Positions 46,592 to 53,286 of a stretch of 64,000 bases of DNA are shown in pieces; positions within the stretch are counted from its first letter, which is position 1; every line of letters starts with the position of its first letter. The translations under genes were made by a program, and so were the position numbers. The notes beneath the pieces are model-generated. The model saw only the letters and a program-made list of their open reading frames with translations. It did no database searches and was not told the origin of the DNA. The stretch lies in assembly GCF_036203305.1 (NCBI RefSeq), contig NZ_CP108131.1, positions 6,820,001-6,884,000 of the forward strand, in the 5' to 3' direction. This stretch comes from Streptomyces sp. NBC_00190. Lineage in GTDB: Bacteria; Actinomycetota; Actinomycetes; Streptomycetales; Streptomycetaceae.

Positions 46592-46871
46592 CTAGCTGGC
46601 GAGCAGCTCCCCGAGCTTGTCCGAACCGGCCTTAAGATTCTGCGGGTCGGGGTGAACGTAGACCCGCTTGGTGAAGGACAGGTCCGAGTGTCCGGCCCAC
46701 GCGGAGACGACGGTGTCGGGCACGCCGTTGTTGGCCATCCAGGAGAGCACGGCGTGACGGGCGTCGTAGAGACGGACCTTCCGAACGCCGGCTTGGGCCA
46801 TGAGCCGGTGAGCCTCGCGCCGCAGCTTGTCCGTCTTAAAGGGTCGGCCCAGCTCGTCAACGACGACGTAA
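46592..46871 (-). pseudogene. Tyrosine recombinase (integrase) 3' remnant
   Basis: About 92 codons remain, ending GSDKLGELLAS. They contain VRLYDARHAVLSWMANNGV (catalytic His/Arg region), AGHSDLSFTKR and the nucleophile Tyr in RVYVHPDPQN. The reading frame is cut off at 46872 by the inverted repeat of an IS5-family element; the N-terminal two-thirds, including the first catalytic Arg, is not on the other side. Without it the product cannot recombine. The short distance to attL (about 120 nt) is typical of AICE int genes. Confidence 0.9.
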
Positions 46872-47772
46872 CCACTGAGCCCTTTCCAACCTCAGGTTGA
46901 GGCGTGGTGAAGGACGACGACGGCCTTCACGATGTCGGTGATCCGGTTGGTGCTGCAGCGGAGCTTGCGTAGCAGGCGCCAGCCCTTCAGGACGGCCATG
47001 GCCTGCTCGCCGAGGCACCGGATTTTGGCGTGGGTGCTGTTGTGCTGTCGCTTCCAGCGCTTGAGCCGGCGGCCCCGGAAAGGTACGCGGACATGGCGGC
47101 CGGCTCCTTGGTACGCCTTGTCCGCCCAGCACTTCAGCCCTGCCGTTGCGAGCGCGTCGATGATGCCGTGTTCGCGCGCGGCGGTCAGGTCGTGGGTGGA
47201 GCCGGGCAGGGCCGCGGAAGCCCATAGCCGTCGGCCGAACGGATCCGTGATGACCTGGACGTTCATGCCGTGGCGCTTGTGTTTTCCGTAGTAGTACGGG
47301 GTGTCGGCGGCGATCCGGTCGATGGGCAGGAGGGTGCCGTCCAGGATCACGTACGCCTTCGTCCGGACGGTCGTCATTGCCTCGGCCAGGGTCTGCGCCT
47401 GGGCGGCCAGCACTTCGACGGCCTCGCGTATGTAGCGGTAGACGGTCGCGATGCCGATCTCGAACCCTGCGGCGAGTTGGGCGTACGTGTCGCCGCATCG
47501 CAGGTGGGCCAGGGCGAGCAGGGCCTGACGGCCGGCGGGCAGACGCCGCCATCGCGTGCCGATCTCCCGCCGGTGAGCGGCCAGTTGCCTCGTCAGGTGC
47601 CGCAGTGTGCGGCTGGACAGATCGATCGACGACGGGTAGACAAGCACGCGAAGCTCCTGGCGGACGCAGATGATCTTGGTCGAGAACCCGTCTACCAGGA
47701 GCTTCGTCGTTCCGTACAACCCATGCCCACCAACACCCCGATGCCACAGCCAGGTTGGAAAGGGCTCAGTGG
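46872..47772 (-). mobile_element. IS5-family insertion sequence, 901 bp
   Basis: Perfect 21-bp terminal inverted repeats: CCACTGAGCCCTTTCCAACC(T) at 46872-46892 and its complement at 47752-47772. One DDE transposase fills the interior. The flanks are two different truncated genes (integrase on the left, parA on the right) and no target duplication is visible, so a deletion probably took place between the element and a neighbouring copy or site. Confidence 0.9.
46892..47647 (-). CDS. IS5-family transposase (DDE_4/HARBI-like)
   Basis: 251 aa from GTG 47647 with AGGAG seven nt upstream. An N-terminal helix-turn-helix region (about residues 35-70, YAQLAAGFEIGIATVYRYIREA) precedes the DDE catalytic core: Asp in YVILDGTLLPIDR, Asp in CWADKAYQGAG, and Glu in CLGEQAMAVLKGWRLL. 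Appears intact. The open frame continues upstream into the parA remnant, so a read-through protein is possible but the AGGAG-GTG start is the natural one. Confidence 0.9.
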   Translation of the reverse strand: MLVYPSSIDLSSRTLRHLTRQLAAHRREIGTRWRRLPAGRQALLALAHLRCGDTYAQLAAGFEIGIATVYRYIREAVEVLAAQAQTLAEAMTTVRTKAYVILDGTLLPIDRIAADTPYYYGKHKRHGMNVQVITDPFGRRLWASAALPGSTHDLTAAREHGIIDALATAGLKCWADKAYQGAGRHVRVPFRGRRLKRWKRQHNSTHAKIRCLGEQAMAVLKGWRLLRKLRCSTNRITDIVKAVVVLHHAST

Positions 47773-47821
47773 ATGATGCCTTTCCGACACCGCCTTTCTG
47801 TGATGCGATTGAGATAACCAT
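47773..47821 (-). pseudogene. parA 5' remnant
   Basis: ATG 47821 begins MVISIASQKGGVGKASST, the unmistakable deviant Walker A start of ParA/Soj partition ATPases, and the IS5 repeat cuts it after about 17 codons. The remainder is not present in the window. A low-GC leader lies upstream. Confidence 0.85.
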
Positions 47822-47987
47822 AGGTAAGTTAAATCCGTCGAAACCCCAAACGGGTTGTTTCGGCGCATTTCTTATTCTGTAATCGGAATGAACAATTCGA
47901 CACGAATGTGTCAATATGTAATAAATGGGACGCAATCTCGTGGGGTTGGCCCGAGCAGGCGATCGGGCGGTCGACGAGGAGGCCGTA

Positions 47988-47999
47988 CAAGTTCTCGCA
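47988..47999 (+). promoter_or_regulatory. Putative operator box 1 of the island XRE regulator
   Basis: CAAGTTCTCGCA, found again with one mismatch (CAAGTTCGCGCA) at 49654-49665 before another island gene. It is 76 nt before the start of the 74-aa gene; a TAGCT/AGCTA inverted pair follows. Confidence 0.5.
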
Positions 48000-48074
48000 A
48001 GTAGCTGGTCGTAGCGGGTTAGCTACGTGCAAGATCGTGCGCAGTGATCGTCAGCCTCACAGGGAGAGGGCATC

Positions 48075-48299
48075 ATGGCGCTGCACAAGTTGGGCAAGGA
48101 TCCGGAGTCACCGGTCAACAACTCGCCGACCGTGTACTACGACGACGAGACGGACAACTACGTGCTCCAGGGATGGAAGGTCCTGGACGAGGGGCGCCTG
48201 TCACAGATGGACATCCCCGAGCACGAGACAGTGATCGAGTTCCCCAGGCGCATGCTGCAGTTCTTCCCGGAGGTCAACAGTGGCACAACCGAGCTTTGA
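48075..48299 (+). CDS. Small acidic protein of the DUF6879/XRE cassette
   Basis: 74 aa from ATG 48075 with GGGAGAGGG upstream. It starts MALHKLGKDPESPVNNSPTV and is rich in acidic and Tyr residues (YYDDETDNYVLQGW), with no membrane segment. Such a short ORF commonly precedes a DUF6879 gene and an XRE regulator in Streptomyces islands. It overlaps the DUF6879 start by 20 nt. Function unknown; antitoxin-like or regulatory partner would be guesses. Confidence 0.75.
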   Translation: MALHKLGKDPESPVNNSPTVYYDDETDNYVLQGWKVLDEGRLSQMDIPEHETVIEFPRRMLQFFPEVNSGTTEL

Positions 48300-48789
48300 G
48301 GAGCTGCTGGAGCAAGCACAGGAGAGTGCTGTCCATCTGGAGATGCGAGACGGGTACATGCTGGACGACCCGGCCTTCATCGACTGGAAGGCCGGGAAGA
48401 AGATCGATCCTCATGCGCGTTGGCCGCAGTGGTTCGAGTGGGTCGAGCGTGTTCGGAGTAGGGGGGTCGAGGTCCGACGTGCCCGGATCATCTCCGAGCC
48501 GGTGAGTGAGTACGTACGGTTCGAGCACGAGATCACCACGGACCTCAACGTCGCGGCTGGCGAGCAGGTGCGGTGGCTCCCTCGGCGTCAGGCAACCGAC
48601 TTGGCCTTGCCGGGCAATGACTTCTGGATGTTCGACGGGAAGATCGTCCAGCTCAACCACTTCGCGGGGAGCGGCGAGTCCATCGGGCATGAGACGGTGA
48701 CTGATCCGCGGGTCATCGCCCTGTGCGGTTCGGCCTTCGAAGCCGTCTGGGAGCGAGCAGTACCGCACGAGGAGTACCAACTAGCCTGA
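48280..48789 (+). CDS. DUF6879-family protein
   Basis: 169 aa from GTG 48280. Recognised by the pattern FEELLEQAQESAVHLEMRDGYM at the start, RRARIISEPVSEYVRFEHEIT in the middle (about residues 65-85) and ALPGNDFWMFDGKIVQLNHFAG (about 107-128). No known catalytic motif. These proteins are found almost only beside XRE/DUF5753-type regulators in actinobacteria. Here it lies between the 74-aa ORF and the XRE gene. Confidence 0.8.
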   Translation: MAQPSFEELLEQAQESAVHLEMRDGYMLDDPAFIDWKAGKKIDPHARWPQWFEWVERVRSRGVEVRRARIISEPVSEYVRFEHEITTDLNVAAGEQVRWLPRRQATDLALPGNDFWMFDGKIVQLNHFAGSGESIGHETVTDPRVIALCGSAFEAVWERAVPHEEYQLA

Positions 48790-48797
48790 GCGGTCCT

Positions 48798-49646
48798 GTG
48801 TCCTCCTCATCCAGCGTTCAGCAAGCGAAGCAGGCCCTGGGCCAGCGTCTCCGTGAGATCCGCAAAGATGCCGGGATCACCGCGCGAGAGCTGGCCCATA
48901 GGGCCGGTTGGCATGAGTCCAAGTGCTCACGGATCGAGCACGGACGTACGCCACCCTCCGACGCCGACATCCGGGCGTGGACACTGCACTGCGGTGCCGT
49001 GAACCAAACCGAGGATCTGATCGCCACAATCCGGGGCATCGAGGGAATGTACGTCGAGTGGCGACGTCTAGAGCGGGCCGGGCTCAAGCGGGTGCAAGAG
49101 TCGGTCGTCCCGCTCTTTGAGCGCACGCGTAAGTTTCGGGCGTACTCGTCGTGGCTCATCCCCGGACCGTTGCAAACGGCCGCGTACACCCGCTCCCTTC
49201 TGAAGGCAACTGCCAAGCGGCGGGGCCTCGCTGAGGACGTTGAAGAAGCAGTCCAGGTACGCGTTGCCCGTCAGCGAGTGCTCTACGAGGGAAACCACCA
49301 GTTCGCGCTCCTGGTGGAGGAATCCACGCTTCGCAAGATGATTGGGGACGGCGAGGTCATGGCCGGCCAACTCGGGCACCTGATCAGCGTCGCATCACTT
49401 CCCAGCATCAGCTTGGGCATCATTCCTGATGTCGCCGACAGATCTGCCATCCCTCCGGTCGAAGACTTTTGGATCTTCGACGACGCACAGGTGAACGTCG
49501 AGCTGGTCTCGGCGTACCTGACCGTCACACAGCCGCACGAGATCAACCTCTACGCGCAGACCTTCACCATGCTCGCCGGCCTGGCCGTGTACGGGGCCAA
49601 GGCTCGCTCACTGGTTACCACGGCGATCAACGCCCTGGACGAGTGA
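48798..49646 (+). CDS. XRE-family regulator with Scr1-type (DUF5753) C-terminal domain
   Basis: 282 aa from GTG 48798. Helix-turn-helix at about residues 14-70: LREIRKDAGITARELAHRAGWHESKCSRIEHGRTPP (in pieces). The C-terminal domain about 95-280 shows WLIPGPLQTAAYTRSLL, the DUF5753 hallmark, and VAR-QRVLYEGNHQFALLVEESTLR. Such proteins pair with small partner proteins (DUF397-like) in development and island regulation. It likely binds the CAAGTTC(T/G)CGCA boxes on both sides of its own transcription unit. Confidence 0.9.
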   Translation: MSSSSSVQQAKQALGQRLREIRKDAGITARELAHRAGWHESKCSRIEHGRTPPSDADIRAWTLHCGAVNQTEDLIATIRGIEGMYVEWRRLERAGLKRVQESVVPLFERTRKFRAYSSWLIPGPLQTAAYTRSLLKATAKRRGLAEDVEEAVQVRVARQRVLYEGNHQFALLVEESTLRKMIGDGEVMAGQLGHLISVASLPSISLGIIPDVADRSAIPPVEDFWIFDDAQVNVELVSAYLTVTQPHEINLYAQTFTMLAGLAVYGAKARSLVTTAINALDE

Positions 49647-49653
49647 TCCCGCG

Positions 49654-49665
49654 CAAGTTCGCGCA
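49654..49665 (+). promoter_or_regulatory. Putative operator box 2 of the island XRE regulator
   Basis: CAAGTTCGCGCA, one mismatch from box 1. Directly downstream are TTGAAG (49673-49678) and, 18 nt on, TACCGT (49697-49702), which could be the -35 and -10 of the next gene. Confidence 0.5.
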
Positions 49666-49708
49666 CACTCGTTGAAGCATGGTGCGGTGTGTTCCTACCG
49701 TGCCAGGC

Positions 49709-49915
49709 ATGGCGACCAAGCAGGCAAACCTGAAGCCCACCGCTGCTGGCGAAGCAGTGGTGCAACTGCAAGAGGCCCTGGCCGGTGCTGGGATCGTGCT
49801 GCCCTCGCTGGACAGCGACTATGCGAGCCCGTACCTCAACCTGGTGGAACTCGGACGCGTCCGTGCGGACGTCGCGGTGAAGCTCGCCGAGATCGTGCGC
49901 CGCGGAACCGTGTGA
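49709..49915 (+). CDS. Small hypothetical protein
   Basis: 68 aa from ATG 49709. It runs MATKQANLKPTAAGEAVVQL with two predicted helices and no Cys. The stop shares one base with the next ATG (TGATG), and the putative promoter with operator box 2 lies directly upstream. A very short or leaderless transcript is expected since the -10 is close. Function unknown. Confidence 0.65.
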   Translation: MATKQANLKPTAAGEAVVQLQEALAGAGIVLPSLDSDYASPYLNLVELGRVRADVAVKLAEIVRRGTV

Positions 49916-50151
49916 TGACGGGCAGGCAGAAACCGCCGGCACCTCCAGAGGTCGGCTCGCTCCTGGTGGACACACGGACTGACCGAGTCGGCACTGTCAT
50001 GGGAAACGTCGGGCCGTACATCCAGCTCCGTCCGCCCGGCGGAGGTACCGAGTGGGACCTGCCGCCGGGTGACCTGCGGTCGGCTGAGGTTCTGGATGAG
50101 CTGCGCGCGAAGGTAACCATGGTCAATGCTCAGGGAAGGAGTATGCGATGA
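49915..50151 (+). CDS. Small hypothetical protein, beta-rich
   Basis: 78 aa from ATG 49915. PPEVGSLLVDTRTDRVGTVMGNVGPYIQLRPPGG has an SH3-like barrel look and the protein ends EWDLPPGDLRSAEVLD then a basic tail. Overlaps the next gene as ATGA. Comparable small proteins occur in Streptomyces plasmids and islands; no function is known to me. Confidence 0.65.
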   Translation: MTGRQKPPAPPEVGSLLVDTRTDRVGTVMGNVGPYIQLRPPGGGTEWDLPPGDLRSAEVLDELRAKVTMVNAQGRSMR

Positions 50152-50384
50152 CTCCACGCAGCGTCATGCGGTTCGCTGAGTGGACGATGCATCCCGAGAC
50201 TGCCTCGGAAGCCCCGGTGGTGGTGCATGAGCTCCAGTGCACGACGTGCCTTGCCGCCTCAAGCGCCGATGAGAATTTTGAGACCGCTCGGGACTGGGCG
50301 TTCCACCACGTCGGCCGGAACCCTTCCCATCAGGGCTACCGCGAGACGGTCACCCGCTTCTGGCGCATGACGCTGACGAACTGA
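50148..50384 (+). CDS. Small DUF7848-like protein
   Basis: 78 aa from ATG 50148, with GGGAAGGAG upstream. LQCTTC near residues 29-34 and DWAFHHVGRNPSHQGYRETVTRFWR (in pieces, about 48-72) form a zinc-ribbon-like Cys pair plus a conserved HxGxNPxHxxYR signature that I recall from DUF7848 proteins. Such proteins accompany the two small genes upstream in actinobacterial islands. Role unknown. Confidence 0.65.
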   Translation: MTPRSVMRFAEWTMHPETASEAPVVVHELQCTTCLAASSADENFETARDWAFHHVGRNPSHQGYRETVTRFWRMTLTN

Positions 50385-50497
50385 AACCCGGGCTCCCAGG
50401 CTGCGGGTCCTCGGGCAACCAGCTGTCTGCCCTGAGGGTTTGGCCGGTGGCCTTCATCGTGTTGGGAGCGGGGAGACCTTACGCTCGCCAGCGGATC

Positions 50498-50520
50498 GGG
50501 CAGCATTACAGCTGCCCTTT
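50498..50520 (+). terminator. Intrinsic terminator with short T tract
   Basis: GGGCAGC-ATTACA-GCTGCCC followed by TTT. 7-bp perfect stem, 6-nt loop. Confidence 0.6.
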
Positions 50521-50666
50521 AGTGTCCGATCAGGTCTTCCCGCTTGAGGGCCCCGACGCGGGGGAGGTGGGTAAAACCTCAGGGCCAGTCCAAAACAAGT
50601 CACGTACTACCAAGGGGACTTGAAGAGATAATTACCAATTCAACATCAAAAACGACCATGACAGTC

Positions 50667-50695
50667 TTGCATGAGTCCTAAATAAAAGATAGATC
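50667..50695 (+). promoter_or_regulatory. Sigma-70-like promoter
   Basis: TTGCAT at 50667-50672, 17-nt spacer, TAGATC at 50690-50695, in an AT-rich island segment, about 95 nt before the next start codon. Confidence 0.4.
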
Positions 50696-50790
50696 CGAGA
50701 AGGGCTGGACATCTGAGGACGTTCTTGTTGACCCTGGAGAGGAGAGGAATCGCACAAGGCGGAGCCTCATCTAGGAAGAGAGCGACCCCA

Positions 50791-51030
50791 ATGCCCATGA
50801 TTCCAGGTGGTAGCAGCGGACACTATGGCCCGCCCGATGGCGCTCCCGACCCGGGAGACTTCGGCGCTGATGCAATCGCGGCGCACGAAAACTGGAGGAA
50901 CTCCGGATACACCCACTACACAGCCTACAAGGCGGATAGTGGACAAATTAGCTGGAATGAAATAGAATTGGAGGACTCTCGGGAAGTTGAGGATGTTCAT
51001 ATCTCCGACCTGAACATCCCCGACGACTAG
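50791..51030 (+). CDS. Hypothetical acidic protein
   Basis: 79 aa from ATG 50791, AGGAAGAG upstream. It starts MPMIPGGSSGHYGPPDGAPD and the second half is strongly acidic (EIELEDSREVEDVHISDLN). Third-position bias is weaker than in chromosomal neighbours, consistent with acquired DNA. No domain recognised. Confidence 0.55.
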   Translation: MPMIPGGSSGHYGPPDGAPDPGDFGADAIAAHENWRNSGYTHYTAYKADSGQISWNEIELEDSREVEDVHISDLNIPDD

Positions 51031-51566
51031 AATCCCAACGCGGGGTGGCATAGAGCCGTATAAGAGTCATGCCGCTAATAGCGAAGCTGCCAGGCTCCTT
51101 TGACATGCAGAATTGGAGCTGAGGCAGGAAGCGAGGAGACTGAGTGGGTGTGAGTCCTCGTAAGAAGGCTCACCAGAGACTTCATGTAGCTGCAAATACG
51201 AAGCCAATGGCGTCAAATCCCACTGCCCCGCAAACACCACAGGGAGGCTCCTTCGGGGTCTCCCTTTTGCTATGGGGCAAGATCCTCGGGTTGAAACCAC
51301 GCCGGCTACCAAGAGTGAAACCATAGAGGCTCTGAAGCTAACCGAAATTACTACGGGCTAAACGTAGATTTGTCCCAAGTGGTCCAGCCTCAAAACCCCG
51401 CCGCCAATCATTTCTTCTGCGACATGACCTGATAGAGTAGGTTCTAGCTAGGCTATTCAGCCATTTCTCGCCAATTGCGGCGCCTCACAGTCGGCGAGTG
51501 TGGGCCGTCGTGCAGAAGTCGGGCAACGCACCCCTCTCCACAAAGCCATATATCGAACAATTTTAG
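51031..51566. other. Non-coding, lower-GC stretch
   Basis: 536 nt with no convincing gene; a 60-codon frame from GTG 51144 has an odd basic composition and runs through a hairpin. A plus-strand intrinsic terminator lies at 51242-51268: GGGAGGCTCC, TTCG loop, GGGTCTCCC and TTTT. Confidence 0.6.
51242..51268 (+). terminator. Intrinsic terminator with TTTT
   Basis: GGGAGGCTCC-TTCG-GGGTCTCCC-TTTT, a stem with two wobble pairs and a TTCG loop. It likely ends the transcript of the 79-aa gene. Confidence 0.6.
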
Positions 51567-52394
51567 TCAGGGCAAATGAAGTCGACCGATATGGAGGTTT
51601 TCAACTACCTCTCGGAGACCTGTGAAGAAGGATCGACCGAAATCCTCGGCCCGACTGAGGCCCTGCCGCCACTCGGGAGAAGTGCGAGGTTCCGTACGTG
51701 CAGTGTCGAAATCCTTGATTGTGTCATAGACGGTCTTGCAAGGGCCGATAGTCTCCTTTGCGGTAGTCTTAAGCGCCTCGACGAGTGCAGTGTCGGTGAC
51801 CTGCTCCCATAGCTGACTCATCTTCTCGGAGCAGTTCGCAATATTGGTACCAAGGTTTACTCGATTCTCGGCTCGTCGAAACCACGGCGCCCCAGTGGTG
51901 ATCGCCCTGTCTACGGCGAGGGCAGTCAGCCTGTCCGCAAGCCGACTGGTGGCGTCGATCGGCACGTCAGCAACGGCAACAGTAAACCAGTTCGTCAAGG
52001 AATGGTTTAGAATAACGCTCTCTCCCGGCAGTACGACTGTCCCTCGCGCTGCCGCGATATCCTGTGCCGCCTGCCGGGCGTACTCGACGGCCCATTGACT
52101 GTATGGCGCGGGCGCCTGGTCGCTGTTGGCCGTAATGACCGGATCGATGGCCCCGTCATCGCTGCTATTAAACAGCAGGACCCACTTCGAGGTGTTGGTG
52201 ATCACCGAACAGGTTGGAAGCGTGGGCTCCTGACTGTATTGGGTATAGAAGTCGACGTATCCGGTGGCGGGTGCCACCGGATACGTCGGGGTACACGCAA
52301 CGGCCGCTCGTGCCGGAGTGGGCACAACCAAGAGAGCCAGCAAGGTAGTCACACCGACCGCTGGGGCAACAAGCCTTGGACGACAAGGAGTCAT
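51567..52394 (-). CDS. Secreted hypothetical protein of the island
   Basis: 275 aa from ATG 52394. Sec signal peptide, hydrophobic core VGVTTLLALLVVPTPARA, likely cleaved near residue 31. The mature part has four cysteines (ACTPT, PTCSVI, ANCSEK, GPCKT) that could form two disulfides, and is otherwise alpha/beta without a recognisable domain. Codon usage and GC are clearly less extreme than in chromosomal genes. It follows a small membrane protein gene 14 nt upstream. Function unknown. Confidence 0.75.
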   Translation of the reverse strand: MTPCRPRLVAPAVGVTTLLALLVVPTPARAAVACTPTYPVAPATGYVDFYTQYSQEPTLPTCSVITNTSKWVLLFNSSDDGAIDPVITANSDQAPAPYSQWAVEYARQAAQDIAAARGTVVLPGESVILNHSLTNWFTVAVADVPIDATSRLADRLTALAVDRAITTGAPWFRRAENRVNLGTNIANCSEKMSQLWEQVTDTALVEALKTTAKETIGPCKTVYDTIKDFDTARTEPRTSPEWRQGLSRAEDFGRSFFTGLREVVENLHIGRLHLP

Positions 52395-52408
52395 AACGCA
52401 CCCTGCCT

Positions 52409-52672
52409 CTACTGGGAGCATCCCCGAGCTGAGCTACTTCCAGTTTGCGCCTGATCGGCAATGATCGCTACACCGCCCATCCCGCCCGCACCATAAGTGA
52501 GCCAATACAAGCAAGACTTGTCGGCCGATACCATCGCGTACCGAGCCACGGCGGCGACCAGCAAACAGGGCGGACCAAGGAGCCGAGCTCCGGTCGTAGA
52601 CACAGCCTGGACACCAACTGCCCAGGAACAAAGGAGGTTGAAAAGGTGCTCCTTTTCTTCCTTCTGGCGCAT
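52409..52672 (-). CDS. Small hypothetical membrane-associated protein
   Basis: 87 aa from ATG 52672. A Lys/Glu start is followed by hydrophobic stretches FNLLCSWAVGV, LLGPPCLLVAAVARYAMV and GAGGMGGVAIIAD. The ribosome-binding site is poor. Its closeness to the secreted-protein gene on the same strand is the main support. Confidence 0.4.
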   Translation of the reverse strand: MRQKEEKEHLFNLLCSWAVGVQAVSTTGARLLGPPCLLVAAVARYAMVSADKSCLYWLTYGAGGMGGVAIIADQAQTGSSSARGCSQ

Positions 52673-52800
52673 GATGTCCCGGCCCGTCCACCGCCTCAGG
52701 GGCAAGCCGACTACGTCGGTCCTACGGACCCTTGACCCGCCGGCCGTGCCGGAATAGCCGCCAATTAAGGAAGGAAAAGGGAAAGTTGGTCAGGGGGGTG

Positions 52801-53088
52801 CTAGTCCAGGGGAGGGAGGTTGAGGTGCTTCTCAACGCGGGTGATGCGCTCGTGTGCGATGTCATTCATCCCCAGCAATGTATCGAAGATGCCCTTGTGT
52901 TGTTCTTCGGATGTCTGAGCGAGAACATCGAGTTTCGTGGCAAGTAGTCGCTGACCCTTTTGGAGATCGTCAACCTTCGTTTCAATACCACCGACACGGG
53001 TCGCGAGGCCCTCGATCTGCGCCTCGATCCGCTCCTGCCCCTCCTGGAGCGCTTGCAGTTGATTTAATATTTGCTCATCGGTGGACAT
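52801..53088 (-). CDS. Short coiled-coil protein
   Basis: 95 aa from ATG 53088. Almost entirely heptad-like: ILNQLQALQEGQERIEAQIEGLATRVGGIETKVDDLQ (in pieces, residues 6-44), continuing to HERITRVEKHLNLPPLD. Looks like a small tail-, anchor- or scaffold-type coiled coil as found in phage and plasmid genomes. A good promoter sits so close to the ATG that the message is probably leaderless. Function unknown. Confidence 0.75.
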   Translation of the reverse strand: MSTDEQILNQLQALQEGQERIEAQIEGLATRVGGIETKVDDLQKGQRLLATKLDVLAQTSEEQHKGIFDTLLGMNDIAHERITRVEKHLNLPPLD

Positions 53089-53094
53089 GTCCTA

Positions 53095-53123
53095 TTTATA
53101 GCAAATTGCTAGAATTTGATCAA
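53095..53123 (-). promoter_or_regulatory. Strong sigma-70-type promoter, leaderless start
   Basis: On the minus strand TTGATC, 17-nt spacer, TATAAA, then only 6 nt to the ATG at 53088. The spacing is optimal and the transcript should start at or next to the start codon. Confidence 0.75.
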
Positions 53124-53286
53124 CGGGCAAAAATGGTGCTCATTTCACTTTCTCGGCTCCGAGGGGAAGCGGTAGAGCGTCGTCCTGACAGGGCTTCTGG
53201 GAGGCCTGCGCCGCTGGATGACCGGTGTGGGTGACTCGGCCCGGGCAGTGGGTGCGAGTGTGGCCTCGACAGTGGGCGGCTCGAAG

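Larger units (their letters stand above)
50385..50790. other. Non-coding stretch, partly AT-rich
   Basis: 406 nt without a convincing gene. It contains a terminator-like hairpin (50498-50520), then an AT-rich section from about 50600 with a plausible promoter (50667-50695) for the 79-aa gene. Confidence 0.6.

Noticed and set aside
46892..47935. A 347-aa ParA-transposase fusion protein
   Set aside because: The open frame runs from before parA through the IS, but this is only chance continuity. The transposase has its own AGGAG-GTG start, and the ParA part lacks everything after Walker A.
51144..51326. A 60-codon small basic protein
   Set aside because: It runs straight through an intrinsic terminator hairpin with a T tail, has no clear ribosome-binding site and lacks codon bias.
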